A DNA stretch of 32,808 bases from an uncultured Granulosicoccaceae bacterium (GCA_938028465.1 CALJAA010000137.1:1-32808), one strand, 5' to 3'; shown: positions 9,086 through 17,217, counted from the stretch's first letter. Made by a program: numbers and translations. The notes: generated by a model from the sequence alone, not told the origin.

Positions 9086-9294
9086 ATAGAGTTTCTGACT
9101 AGTTTCCCTGTTTTGGTAAAACCTACGCGCAAATAATATTTTTCAAACTTAAACAAATAACGTTTTTTGAATAAACAGATCTAACACTTGTTGTGTTGAA
9201 TTCGATTTTCCTATTTATGGAATGCGGACGTTGTCTCCCAGCGTTATCAATACTGTTCGATCACCCTAATAATGTATGTGGAGAGAGAATCTCA
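9086..9294. other. 209-base leader before the PhnD-like gene
   Basis: This AT-rich gap within cluster A may hold a promoter for the binding-protein and kinase genes, such as a weak TTGTTG, 18-base spacer, TATTTA pair near 9190-9219. A small GTTTT/AAAAC hairpin lies near 9111-9123. No gene or strong site is evident. Confidence 0.3.
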
Positions 9295-10104
9295 ATGAAA
9301 ATACGTATTTTACTACTGCTGTGCTTGTGCTCAGGTTTTGGCTCTGTCGCACAGGCTAAGGAATACACCTTTGGAATAGTGCCTCAGCAATCTTCAAAAA
9401 AATTGGCTAGGCTATGGGGCCCTGTTTTGAAAAAGCTCAGTGAAGACAGCGGAGTGACACTGAAATTTGCGACAGCTAAAGATATTCCAACGTTTGAACA
9501 ACGACTACTGGCGGGGGAATATGATTTTGCCTATATGAACCCTTATCACTTTACGGTATACAATAAGGTACCAGGTTATATAGCGTTGGCCCATCAACGA
9601 AACAAGGAAATAAAAGGCATTATTGTAGTAAAAAAAGAAAACAGTATCACTGATTTTTCGGATTTGAATAGCCAACCATTAGCGTTTCCTTCACCAGCGG
9701 CCTTTGCCGCGACAATACTGCCTCAGGCACAATTGAACAAACTCGATATCAAGTTCGATCCCAAGTATGTTTCATCCCATGATTCAGTTTATTTGGCAGT
9801 AGCCCGTGGGCTGCTTCCCGCAGGTGGAGGTATCCTAAGAACATTTAACAACACAGATCCTGCAGTGCGTGATCAGTTGCGTATATTTTGGAAATCAGAC
9901 GGATTTACTCCACATGCTTTTGCAGCCCACCCAGATATGCCCGCTCAAGACCGTATGCGTGTTGCCAATGCGCTGTCAACACTAGAATCCACGGAAGTTG
10001 GAATGGCGCTTTTGTCGTCACTGAATTTTAAAGGAATTCAACCGGCCGAAGATAAGGATTGGGATGATGTCAGAGAACTCCAGATAACCGCTTTAGGCGA
10101 TTAA
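9295..10104 (+). CDS. PhnD-like periplasmic binding protein (sensory cluster A)
   Basis: This 269-residue exported solute-binding protein belongs to the PhnD/phosphate-phosphonate-binding superfamily. The ATG at 9295 is chosen because it is preceded by GGAGAG and starts a clean signal peptide (MKIRILLLLCLCSGFG, cleavage after AQA). An earlier in-frame start at 9193 would bury that signal. The mature part begins YTFGIVPQQSSKKLARLWGP, typical of PhnD-like proteins, and contains the YDFAYMNPYHF segment that lines the ligand cleft and an SLNFKGI C-terminal element. No cysteine occurs in the mature protein, so thiol-based arsenite binding as in AioX is unlikely. No permease or ATPase gene is nearby; the kinase begins 28 bases downstream. 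A role as ligand-presenting partner of that kinase is inferred. Confidence 0.88.
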   Translation: MKIRILLLLCLCSGFGSVAQAKEYTFGIVPQQSSKKLARLWGPVLKKLSEDSGVTLKFATAKDIPTFEQRLLAGEYDFAYMNPYHFTVYNKVPGYIALAHQRNKEIKGIIVVKKENSITDFSDLNSQPLAFPSPAAFAATILPQAQLNKLDIKFDPKYVSSHDSVYLAVARGLLPAGGGILRTFNNTDPAVRDQLRIFWKSDGFTPHAFAAHPDMPAQDRMRVANALSTLESTEVGMALLSSLNFKGIQPAEDKDWDDVRELQITALGD

Positions 10105-10132
10105 GCCAATCTGTAAAACAATATAAATATCC

Positions 10133-11761
10133 ATGTCACTACGATTCAAAACCGTCATCGGTGTCGCTTTAATCGAAGCGATAGTGTTGGCGTTGCTGAT
10201 ATTTACCGTCATTGGACACATGAATAAGAATGCGGAACAGGCTCTATTAAAACGATCTTCCACGACGGTTAGTTTGTTTGCCTCTACTGCAAAAGATCCG
10301 GTTCTATCTTATGATTTAGCATCTCTTGACACCTTCAGCAAAGAGCTAATTACTAACCCCGATATTGCTTATGTGCGCATTCTTGATGCGAATGGGTTGG
10401 TGCTAAGCGCGACAGGGTCAGATAGCATTTTAAATCGCCAGTTTGTTCAGGATAGCAATTTAAAATCTGTGGACGATGGGATTTTCGACACGTCAACCAC
10501 CATTGCAGAAAGCGGCATAGAGTATGGGCGTGTTGAAATAGGAATTAATACCGACAGTATCAATTTAGGTATTCAGGAAACACGTAAGCTCACAATTTTA
10601 ATCGCGGTTGTAGAAATGAGCTTAGTCGCGTTGTTTTCATTACTGTTGGGTACCTATCTCACTCGTAAGCTAGTAATTCTAAGCGCTGCAGCAAAATCCA
10701 TATCAACAGGCGATTATACAAAAGACCTTAAAGTAACCAGTAAAGATGAGGTTGGGCAAGTAGCACTAGCCTTTAATCGCATGACGTTGGCGTTACGAGA
10801 AACACAGGCATCCAGAAACAATTTTGAGTCGGAACTTGTAGAGCTGAATCGTACTTTGGAAGATCATGTTGAAAAAAGAACTGAAAAGATAAATTCGCAG
10901 ATACTAGAGCTCAAAACAGCGAATAAGATGATTGCCGATACTCAGGCAAAACTCCTTCAGTCTGAAAAACTTGCGTCTTTAGGGCAACTTTCAGCAGGTG
11001 TGGCTCATGAAATTAATAACCCGATAGCGTTTGTCCACAGCAATGTTAAAACCCTATCCGATTATGTGGATGTTTATCAGAAACTGGTCACGCTCTTCCA
11101 GGAGACCAGAAACGTAAGCGAATCAAATCGGCAAAAATTGCTGGAGCAAATTCAGGAGATTGAAGATGAGGAGGACATCGAGTTTGTTAATACTGATATT
11201 AATACACTTATATCAGAAACAATTGATGGTGCTCTACGTGTAAAAGAAATTGTAAAAGGATTACAGGAATTTTCGCATACTAATGGTGATTCTAAATCTC
11301 CCTGCGATTTAAATAAATGTCTTCAATCTACTTTAAAGATTGCCAAGAACGAGTTTAAGAACAAGTGTACTGTCGTTACGGAGTTTGATGCTATACCGCT
11401 GGCTCATGCAAATAAGGGCGAGATTAGTCAAGTGTTGCTTAACCTTCTGGTTAACGCTGGGCAATCGGTTGGTGCCGAAGGAATAGTAACCATAAAAACG
11501 TCGTTTTCTGAAGGAATGATTCAAATATCTGTCAAAGATAACGGTATGGGTATAGAGGAGCAAGATGTGGATCGTCTGTTCGAACCATTTTTCACGACCA
11601 AACCGGTTGGTATAGGAACGGGTCTTGGCTTGTCCATTTCATACGGCATCATCCGAGATCATGGTGGGACCATCAGTGTCGAAACTGAAGTTGGGACAGG
11701 TTCTATATTCAGGGTGTTACTGCCAGCTCTCGATGAAGGGGTCGATTCGAAAGCCGCTTAG
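10133..11761 (+). CDS. Membrane sensor histidine kinase (periplasmic sensor, HAMP, HisKA, HATPase)
   Basis: This is a 542-residue inner-membrane kinase. TM1 is at about 7-29, a periplasmic sensor at 30-150, TM2 at 153-177, HAMP at about 176-228, and a coiled coil at 225-280. The phosphoacceptor His292 lies in LGQLSAGVAHEINNP, of the type seen in kinases with a HEINNP H-box. The catalytic domain shows the N-box LLNLLVNAG (437-443), DNGMGI (469-474) and GTGLGLSISYG (495-505). There is no receiver or HPt, so phosphate should go to a separate regulator, most simply the REC-EAL protein encoded just upstream at 7382. The periplasmic part resembles that of the kinase at 24740-27031. The ATG at 10133 has no obvious Shine-Dalgarno sequence, suggesting coupling to the PhnD-like gene. 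Confidence 0.93.
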   Translation: MSLRFKTVIGVALIEAIVLALLIFTVIGHMNKNAEQALLKRSSTTVSLFASTAKDPVLSYDLASLDTFSKELITNPDIAYVRILDANGLVLSATGSDSILNRQFVQDSNLKSVDDGIFDTSTTIAESGIEYGRVEIGINTDSINLGIQETRKLTILIAVVEMSLVALFSLLLGTYLTRKLVILSAAAKSISTGDYTKDLKVTSKDEVGQVALAFNRMTLALRETQASRNNFESELVELNRTLEDHVEKRTEKINSQILELKTANKMIADTQAKLLQSEKLASLGQLSAGVAHEINNPIAFVHSNVKTLSDYVDVYQKLVTLFQETRNVSESNRQKLLEQIQEIEDEEDIEFVNTDINTLISETIDGALRVKEIVKGLQEFSHTNGDSKSPCDLNKCLQSTLKIAKNEFKNKCTVVTEFDAIPLAHANKGEISQVLLNLLVNAGQSVGAEGIVTIKTSFSEGMIQISVKDNGMGIEEQDVDRLFEPFFTTKPVGIGTGLGLSISYGIIRDHGGTISVETEVGTGSIFRVLLPALDEGVDSKAA

Positions 11762-11973
11762 TTTACGTTTAATGACGAGCTAAAAAATTGAAACCTACCC
11801 GATTAGTTATTAAATCCATATCCGATGGTTCGAACTGGATACCTAATTCGACCCCTCTAGGCGCTAAAAAACTATATACGTGTATAGTCAGCATATCGCC
11901 ACTCTGCTCAATTTCAACTTACTCCGAAGCAACATGTTTTTGTTGGTGCTACACCAGGCTGATTTTACTAGCA

Positions 11974-12444
11974 CTAAAAAATATTGGCATCTAAGCCTGC
12001 AGCCACAGACATTCCCAACTCTTCACACTGCTTTGTAAATTCATCCTGATAATCACCTTGCAATACAATCGGCTCTTGCACCGGCCGCCAACGTAAGCCA
12101 GTAATAATTTTTTGCACACCGGTAAGCGTGCCTTGCCCATCAATGCCAGCGCGAATATACAAGGCATATGGCAAGCCTTCAGTGTGTTCAATGCATGGGT
12201 AGTAGATGCGCTCAAAAAAATCTTTGATCAACCCACTCATATAGCCAAAGTTTTCAGTAGTGCCAACAATGATGCCGTCGCAGCTAAGTACGTCATCACT
12301 AGTAGCTTGTAGTGCACTACGAAACACGACATCAACATTTTCGATATCATGATGGGACGCGCCTGCAACTGTTGCATCAGCCAATGCTTGCGTATTGGCT
12401 GATGGTGTGTTGCACACAATCAATAATGATTTTTTTGTAGACAT
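11974..12444 (-). CDS. Flavodoxin-like NAD(P)H-dependent oxidoreductase
   Basis: This is a 156-residue soluble protein with a flavodoxin fold. The N-terminal strand SLLIVCNTPSANTQALAD carries the TxSxNT-type FMN phosphate loop. CDGIIVGTTENFGYMSGLIKDFFERIYYP is the characteristic second flavin-binding element of the flavodoxin/NADPH-dependent FMN reductase superfamily. There are no membrane segments or export signal. The start at 12444 lies 8 bases from the start of the divergent BtuF-like gene, so the two promoters must sit inside each other's coding regions or overlap. An electron-transfer role linked to the corrinoid-binding neighbour is conceivable but untested. The gene ends facing the cluster A kinase, across a 212-base gap with nothing recognisable. 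Confidence 0.8.
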   Translation of the reverse strand: MSTKKSLLIVCNTPSANTQALADATVAGASHHDIENVDVVFRSALQATSDDVLSCDGIIVGTTENFGYMSGLIKDFFERIYYPCIEHTEGLPYALYIRAGIDGQGTLTGVQKIITGLRWRPVQEPIVLQGDYQDEFTKQCEELGMSVAAGLDANIF

Positions 12445-12452
12445 AAGCTTTT

Positions 12453-13250
12453 ATGCGTATTCACTATCCTGAACGAATAGTTTGCCTGACTGAAGAAACA
12501 ACTGAAACCCTCTATATGCTGGGTGAGCAAGATCGTATCGTGGGTATTTCAGGCTTTACGGTGCGCCCAGCTATTGCTCGTAAAGAAAAACCCAAGGTGT
12601 CAGCATTTACCTCTGCCAAGATTGATCGCATTATGGCCCTAGAGCCGGATCTTGTCATTGGGTTTTCGGATCTGCAGGCTGATATCGCGGCTGATCTAAT
12701 CAAGCTAGGTGCGAATGTTATGTTATTCAATCATCGATCAGTTGAAGATATTCTTAATATGATACTTAGCTTGAGTTCAATGGTGGGTGCTGCTGAAAAG
12801 GGTGCTAAGTTGGTTGATCAGCTACATGCTCGAGTTAATGCGATAAAAGAACAAGGTGCACAATTGCCAACTCGTCCGCGAGTGTACTTTGAGGAATGGG
12901 ATGAGCCCATGTTTTCAGGTATTCGTTGGGTCTCAGAATTAATAGAAATAGCCGGTGGTGAAGATTGTTTTAAGGAGCTTGGCAAAATGCCTCACGGTAA
13001 AGATAGAATCATTGCTGATCCACAAACTGTTATCAATGCAAAGCCTGAGATTATTATTGGGTCGTGGTGTGGTAAAAAATTCAGGCCAGAAAAAGTTGCG
13101 GCCCGGCCGGGTTGGGGCGTAATCCCAGCGGTTAGCAACGAGCATTTATATGAAATTAAATCACCGCTAATATTACAACCAGGCCCGGCAGCCTTGACCG
13201 ATGGGCTTGATGCATTGGTTGAGATTATTCACCCCATTGCCAAAGCGTAG
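12453..13250 (+). CDS. BtuF-like cobalamin-binding protein without a signal peptide
   Basis: This 265-residue protein has the helical-backbone type II periplasmic-binding fold. It begins RIVCLTEETTETLYMLGEQDRIVGIS, matching the BtuF-like family often annotated as cobalamin-binding protein, with further family segments EKPKVSAFTSAKIDRIMALEPDLVIGFSDLQAD, YFEEWDEPMFSGIRWV and PGWGVIPAV. No export signal precedes the fold, and an in-frame TAA at 12444-12446 rules out a longer N-terminus. The product should therefore stay in the cytoplasm, unlike true BtuF. No btuC or btuD is adjacent. It may bind corrinoid or another tetrapyrrole or metal complex in the cytosol; the ligand is not proven by sequence. 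Confidence 0.83.
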   Translation: MRIHYPERIVCLTEETTETLYMLGEQDRIVGISGFTVRPAIARKEKPKVSAFTSAKIDRIMALEPDLVIGFSDLQADIAADLIKLGANVMLFNHRSVEDILNMILSLSSMVGAAEKGAKLVDQLHARVNAIKEQGAQLPTRPRVYFEEWDEPMFSGIRWVSELIEIAGGEDCFKELGKMPHGKDRIIADPQTVINAKPEIIIGSWCGKKFRPEKVAARPGWGVIPAVSNEHLYEIKSPLILQPGPAALTDGLDALVEIIHPIAKA

Positions 13251-13265
13251 TGTAAACGCACTACG
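13246..13265. terminator. Hairpin between convergent genes
   Basis: CGTAGTG (13246-13252) pairs exactly with CACTACG (13259-13265) across a 6-base loop. It contains the stop codon of the BtuF-like gene, and a short T-containing stretch (GTTGT) follows. It probably separates this gene from the convergent lipoprotein gene; without a proper T-run the terminator call is modest. Confidence 0.45.
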
Positions 13266-13288
13266 GTTGTAATACCTGAAACCAAAAA

Positions 13289-14200
13289 TTATTGGCTATC
13301 ATCAATTGCACGTAGTGCTGGTGCCATGTTGCTGTTAATCACAAGCGTATAAACATGGCCAGCTTCGATGGTGATGCTCTCACTGGCGAAGCGGTTGTTC
13401 GCATCCGTTAGCGAATAGGTGCCCGGTAGTACATCAGCGTAATCAGTTTTTTGAGTCACATATGAGAGTCCTTCAAAATTAACATCGCTACCACTATTGT
13501 TGGGCTGGGTTGCCACTAGTGTAATGGTTGATGAGCTGTTGATATCACCTAAGCTGGTTGCTTGTACGAGGCGTACCAATGCTGTGGAAGGGCTGGTTGA
13601 TTCGCTTTGAGTAGTCAATGTGATAAAACCAATGTTGCTGGTCGCATCGTCAGGCCGCATGATAATTGTTGTAATCGAAAACTCGGCTGCGTTGAATGGT
13701 TCAATCGTATGAAAAGCGACCGAGTCATCCATGCTAAGCGTAGCGACATCAGAAAATAGTAGTTGAGCTGCATCAACAGGTAATTCAACACGACCACTAT
13801 CTTGCTGCGGTAGTAGTTCATTAATTACAGGATTGTCGTTAACGCTAACTTGCACATTGAGTTGTGTCAGGTTGACTACCCGCATTTGTGGTGCCGCGTT
13901 TTGGCCACCGGGTAGCATATTGTCAAATGACTCGGTTGTAGGCATTGAGTTATCGACTGTGCTCATTTGTGTTTCGCCCGTGGTGTCACCATCCGTTGCA
14001 CCAGTGGTTGTTCCGTCAGTTGAGCCTGTGTCTTCCCCTTCATTCATTCCATCTGTAGTGCTTCCGGCTTCACCTTCTATCATGATGTTGTTATTGGTGC
14101 CGTCACCTGTGCCAAACAAACCACCGTCACACGATGCCAACAACAGTGACAAGCAAGCCATTGCCAAATATAAACACTGAATGAGTTTTTTATTAATCAT
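13289..14200 (-). CDS. Lipoprotein with Thr/Gly/Asp-rich linker and DUF4397-like domain
   Basis: This is a predicted 303-residue outer- or inner-membrane lipoprotein. The start is placed at 14200 because it has GGTGG 5 bases upstream and yields a lipoprotein signal MINKKLIQCLYLAMACLSLLLASC with lipobox LLASC. The in-frame start at 14248 would spoil this. After the lipid Cys comes a low-complexity spacer (about residues 25-95) rich in T, G, D and E with TDGTTTGATDGDTTGET-like units. A beta-rich body follows. RVVNLTQLNVQVSVNDNPV and ALVRLVQATSLG, with ADVLPGTYSLTDANN later, resemble DUF4397 repeats (inference). It overlaps the upstream gene by 8 bases (ATGATTAA), so the two are translationally coupled. 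Function unknown. Confidence 0.78.
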   Translation of the reverse strand: MINKKLIQCLYLAMACLSLLLASCDGGLFGTGDGTNNNIMIEGEAGSTTDGMNEGEDTGSTDGTTTGATDGDTTGETQMSTVDNSMPTTESFDNMLPGGQNAAPQMRVVNLTQLNVQVSVNDNPVINELLPQQDSGRVELPVDAAQLLFSDVATLSMDDSVAFHTIEPFNAAEFSITTIIMRPDDATSNIGFITLTTQSESTSPSTALVRLVQATSLGDINSSSTITLVATQPNNSGSDVNFEGLSYVTQKTDYADVLPGTYSLTDANNRFASESITIEAGHVYTLVINSNMAPALRAIDDSQ

Positions 14201-15020
14201 TGTTGCCACCATCTGTACTAACAACATCATCATCCACGGCATCCTCAATAAAGTAGATACCTAAACCCGTGCGGTATCGAGCTTCGCCGGTCGCGGGCGG
14301 ATTATTTTTTTCTTGTTCCGCGAGTGTTTTGTCAAATTCGCGTAATAACTTAAGTGCCTTGTCGGCGCTTAGCTTTTTAAATTCAGCTAAGGCATCGCTA
14401 CTGATGTTGTCGTAGGCAACGCTCATCTGTAAGCGGCGTTTATCTTCACCGCTGATATTGTGATCAAGTGTGTTAAGTAAATCAGTTGCGCTGGTGGCAA
14501 ACACGTCCAGCATGGCCTCTTCGCTTTCATGTGGCACGTAACCTTTGGTCACTAGCACAACTTCATTGTCGTTAAGTTCGACCGTTCCTACTCTTACTAG
14601 CTCATCCAATAGTGCGCGAGCGGGTACGTCTCCGCCGTATTGCCTAACGAGTTGATTAAAAGATTCGTTGTTATCGCCGTAGGTAAGTGCAGCTGGCTGG
14701 CCATCGTCTTGTTGGAATTGATCGTCTTGAAGCCAACCGGTCACTACTCTTACGGCACGATTGTGTTTGTTTATGCCTGCTTGAACGTCATCCGGCAAAT
14801 CAAGGATGCGTTTTACTTCTTTGCGATTTATACCGGTGACAATCGATGTGCGTGAAACCGTAGGTGTCTTGCCATCAATACCAAAGTGTTCAGTCGCCTC
14901 TTTTACGTAAGCTTGTTTTGCCCAACTAACAAATTCGGCATGAGAAACGCCGTGGCGTAGCAGCAGTCTGGCCAGTGGGGATAGCACACGTGTTACGGCT
15001 TTTTGTAAGTTGTTGCTCAT
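14193..15020 (-). CDS. DUF6502-type protein
   Basis: This is a 275-residue soluble protein. The N-terminal third (VLSPLARLLLRHGVSHAEF, VSWAKQAYVKEA, then TVSRTSIVTGINRKEVKRIL) looks like a helix-turn-helix-type domain and matches my recollection of the DUF6502 family. The later part is helical and acidic, ending ARYRTGLGIYFIEDAVDDD. No signal peptide is present. It has no visible Shine-Dalgarno (GACCCCCG precedes the ATG). The lipoprotein gene starts within its last codons, so the pair forms an operon; a cytoplasmic regulator paired with a surface lipoprotein is a reasonable guess. The family name rests on recognition without a search. Confidence 0.72.
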   Translation of the reverse strand: MSNNLQKAVTRVLSPLARLLLRHGVSHAEFVSWAKQAYVKEATEHFGIDGKTPTVSRTSIVTGINRKEVKRILDLPDDVQAGINKHNRAVRVVTGWLQDDQFQQDDGQPAALTYGDNNESFNQLVRQYGGDVPARALLDELVRVGTVELNDNEVVLVTKGYVPHESEEAMLDVFATSATDLLNTLDHNISGEDKRRLQMSVAYDNISSDALAEFKKLSADKALKLLREFDKTLAEQEKNNPPATGEARYRTGLGIYFIEDAVDDDVVSTDGGNND

Positions 15021-15099
15021 CGGGGGTCTGTGAAAAAACGTCCTATCCAGTTTACGGCCGGAGCCTGTGCGTAAACAGAGATGCGGTGCACAGAATACG

Positions 15100-15122
15100 C
15101 CAAATTTGGGAATATTATCCCA
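15100..15122. promoter_or_regulatory. Overlapping palindromes upstream of the DUF6502-type gene
   Basis: CCAAATTTGG (15100-15109) is a perfect 10-bp palindrome. It overlaps TGGGA ATATTA TCCCA (15107-15122), a 5-bp inverted repeat. They lie about 80-100 bases before the start at 15020 on the - strand, where an operator could sit. No matching factor is recognised. Confidence 0.25.
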
Positions 15123-15159
15123 TGTTTTGGATTGGAATCACAAGGGGTGGGGTTGGATT

Positions 15160-15220
15160 GTCATCCTGAAGGCTTTTGTCATCCCCGCCTACGCGAGGAT
15201 GACAGAATCGGAGGATGGCA
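15160..15220. repeat. REP-like repeat, second locus
   Basis: GTCATCC at 15178-15184 pairs with GGATGAC at 15197-15203 around a CCGCCTACGCGA loop, the same GTCATCCCCGC...GCGGG family seen after ubiB and before the LOG gene. Degenerate arms GTCATCCTGAAGG (from 15160) and GGAGGATGGCA flank it. It lies in the gap between two - strand genes. Confidence 0.75.
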
Positions 15221-15290
15221 AAATTGCGGGACTGACTAAATTAGTACTGGGCAGCTCCTTCTACCCAGCTCAATTAGTTTAAATGTTGAT

Positions 15291-15704
15291 TTAAGGGCTT
15301 GCAGGTAATACGACCATGTCGCTCAGTGTGGGCATGCCATCTAGGCAGTCGTCCCATCGCAGCGGCACTGTGATCAATACTGTTTCCGCGTTAAGCATGG
15401 CTGAAAGTGCAACGGTTTCGAGTTCTGCCTGCTTACCCTGTTGGTTGAAGCTGGCTGTGTCTATTTTTAATACGCTGCCGTGACAAGTTGATGGGCCCAC
15501 TGAATCCGCAATATGAATAGTTAAATATTCAAGGCCATTGATGTTGCCAGTGCGTACTTCTTGGAGTTCGGTGGCGATATGGCGTTTGGGTGTAAATAGG
15601 GCGTAAGAAGAGCTGCTCGCAAGTAAGACCGAGCCTAGTAGGATACTGCACGCTGCAGGCTTTACAAGCGTCACTAATTTAACCAGTTTTATTTTTTTTA
15701 TCAT
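15291..15704 (-). CDS. Small secreted protein of unknown function
   Basis: This 137-residue protein has a basic, Lys-rich N-terminus (MIKKIKLVKLVTLVKP) and a hydrophobic core ending near SSSYALF, a likely signal peptide cleaved after about residue 35. The mature part of about 100 residues has two cysteines (in GPSTCHG and WDDCLDG) that could form a disulfide. It seems beta-rich (GLEYLTIHIADS, TVLITVPLRWDD). I do not recognise the family. The ATG at 15704 is preceded by AGAGG 8 bases upstream, a good ribosome binding site. It is on the same strand as the DUF6502 and lipoprotein genes but separated by 270 bases and a REP-like repeat, so it is probably transcribed separately. Confidence 0.65.
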   Translation of the reverse strand: MIKKIKLVKLVTLVKPAACSILLGSVLLASSSSYALFTPKRHIATELQEVRTGNINGLEYLTIHIADSVGPSTCHGSVLKIDTASFNQQGKQAELETVALSAMLNAETVLITVPLRWDDCLDGMPTLSDMVVLPASP

Positions 15705-16083
15705 GGTTGATACCTCTTAGCACCACTATGTAGTGTTTTCGGCCTTTTGGCAAATTTTTGACAATGGCCCTGATAGTGATAACGGCTGAGACAAAGAGAT
15801 TCTTGAGTGATTTTAATTAACATGCAGTTGTGTATGTGAATAAGTTACTATTTTTATCTCTAAAAACAAGATGTTACCACGCAGTGGTGATATTCCCTCA
15901 GCCAGCTGTCTTTCCAGCCTGTCATGAACGTAGTTGCTCTGGAGTGTTTGGCAAGCTTTAAAGCAAAAAACGGGGTAACACCTGTAATACCCGCAGGAAG
16001 TAAGCCAAAAGTAGACGTTACTGCGTGGGCTAGGTTACATTAGGCAACGAACTAGTAAAAACAACAGAGGATATGTAAACAAT
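15705..16083. other. 379-base regulatory gap upstream of the TRAP operon
   Basis: This gap lies between the divergent secreted-protein gene and the TRAP genes and should carry promoters for both. Visible elements are a TTGACA hexamer without a good -10 (near 15760), an ACCAC GCA GTGGT inverted repeat (15876-15888), and a GGGTA/TACCC pair (15973-15977, 15988-15992). GAGG (16067-16070) lies 13 bases before the ATG at 16084. No gene was found. Confidence 0.45.
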
Positions 16084-17181
16084 ATGTCTAGACGTAAATT
16101 TCTGAAGAACACAGCGATTGGCGCAGGTACGGCTGCCGTGGCAGGTACTGGGCTGATCACCTCAGCACCAGCGTACTCTCAAGGTCGTGAAAAACTGGTC
16201 ATGGTCACGTCTTGGGGCCGTGGTTTGGCGGGTGTTTTTGACGCAGCACAGCGAGTCGCGGACAGCGTTAATGCGATGTCCGATGGCACGCTCGAAATCG
16301 AGATCAAAGCCCAAGGCGAATTAGTCAGTGGCTTGCCGGCAGTATTTGATGCCGTAACATCAGGTCAGGCTGACATGTACCATGCTGCGGACTACTACTA
16401 TGTTGGTCAGCATCCGGCGTTCGCATTTTTTACTGCGGTACCGTTCGGCATGACGCCTACAGAGCTAGGCAATTGGTATTACCACATGGGCGGCCATGAG
16501 TTACACCGCGAAGTGTGCGAAGAATTCGGTCTTGTGTCTTTTCTTGGCGGTAACACTGGTGCGCAAGCGGGTGGTTGGTTCCGTAAAGAAATCGAAAGTT
16601 CAGATGATTTCAAGGGCTTGAAATTCCGTATGCCTGGTCTGGGTGGTAAAGCGTTGGGTAAGTTGGGCGCATCAGTACAAACGATTGCAGGTTCTGAGGT
16701 TTATCAGGCATTGGCATCAGGCGCACTCGATGGCACTGAGTGGATCGGGCCATGGGCTGATGAAAAAGCCGGTTTCCAAGAAATTACCAAGTTTTTCTAC
16801 ACCTCTGGTTTCCATGAGCCAGGTGCCGGCTTATCAGTCGCAACCAACGCAGATCGTTGGGCAAAACTCTCACCTGCTCATCAGAAGATGATTGAAATTG
16901 CATCTGCTGAAGCTAATCAGTGGAACCTACACCAGTTCTTGTCTAACAACTCTGCAGCATTGGATCGTTTGATTGCTGGTGGTGTTCAAACGCTAGAATT
17001 CCCTGATGATGTTTGGGATGAATTCGGTAAGGCATCGAATGAGGTTATGGAAGAGAACATGGATGATGAGTTGTTCAAAAAGACTTACGACTCCATGCAA
17101 AACTCAATGAAGTTGTCTTCTCGCTGGTCTGCGTTATCCGATGGCGCTTACACTCGACAGCGTGATCGAGTAAAAGGTTAA
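16084..17181 (+). CDS. dctP: TRAP transporter substrate-binding protein, TakP-like, Tat-exported
   Basis: This 365-residue DctP-family periplasmic receptor captures an organic acid for the TRAP permease. The N-terminus has a perfect Tat motif (SRRKFLK) followed by a hydrophobic stretch and a cleavage site near YSQG. The mature protein contains GLKFRMPGLGGKALGKLGASVQTIAGSEVYQALASGALDG in outline, then EWIGPWADEKAGFQE and YTSGFHEPG. These correspond closely to the ligand-binding segments of TakP-type proteins (2-oxo acids, lactate), including the conserved Arg of FRMPG. A 2-oxoacid or hydroxyacid ligand is therefore likely, but sugar acids cannot be excluded. Permease genes follow after a 99-base gap holding a strong hairpin, consistent with higher expression of the binding protein. 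Confidence 0.93.
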   Translation: MSRRKFLKNTAIGAGTAAVAGTGLITSAPAYSQGREKLVMVTSWGRGLAGVFDAAQRVADSVNAMSDGTLEIEIKAQGELVSGLPAVFDAVTSGQADMYHAADYYYVGQHPAFAFFTAVPFGMTPTELGNWYYHMGGHELHREVCEEFGLVSFLGGNTGAQAGGWFRKEIESSDDFKGLKFRMPGLGGKALGKLGASVQTIAGSEVYQALASGALDGTEWIGPWADEKAGFQEITKFFYTSGFHEPGAGLSVATNADRWAKLSPAHQKMIEIASAEANQWNLHQFLSNNSAALDRLIAGGVQTLEFPDDVWDEFGKASNEVMEENMDDELFKKTYDSMQNSMKLSSRWSALSDGAYTRQRDRVKG

Positions 17182-17217
17182 AACCGTTTACTGTCAATAT
17201 GACAAGTAATAGACTCG

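Noticed and set aside
11827..11835. GGTTCGAAC, resembling a tRNA T-loop or an attachment site
   Set aside because: The flanking bases do not form a T-stem and no acceptor or anticodon arm can be drawn.
11788..11994. A 68-codon frame between the cluster A kinase and the flavodoxin-like gene
   Set aside because: TTG start without a ribosome binding site, composition unlike a folded protein, and it overlaps the end of the flavodoxin-like gene.
15948..15964. Possible sigma-54 promoter (TTGGCA...AAGC) upstream of the TRAP operon
   Set aside because: The GG and GC elements are 11 bases apart instead of 10, and the rest of the consensus is poor.
16073..16078. ATGTAA start-stop element just ahead of the TRAP receptor start
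   Set aside because: It is only 2 bases from the GAGG, too close for efficient initiation; most likely coincidence.
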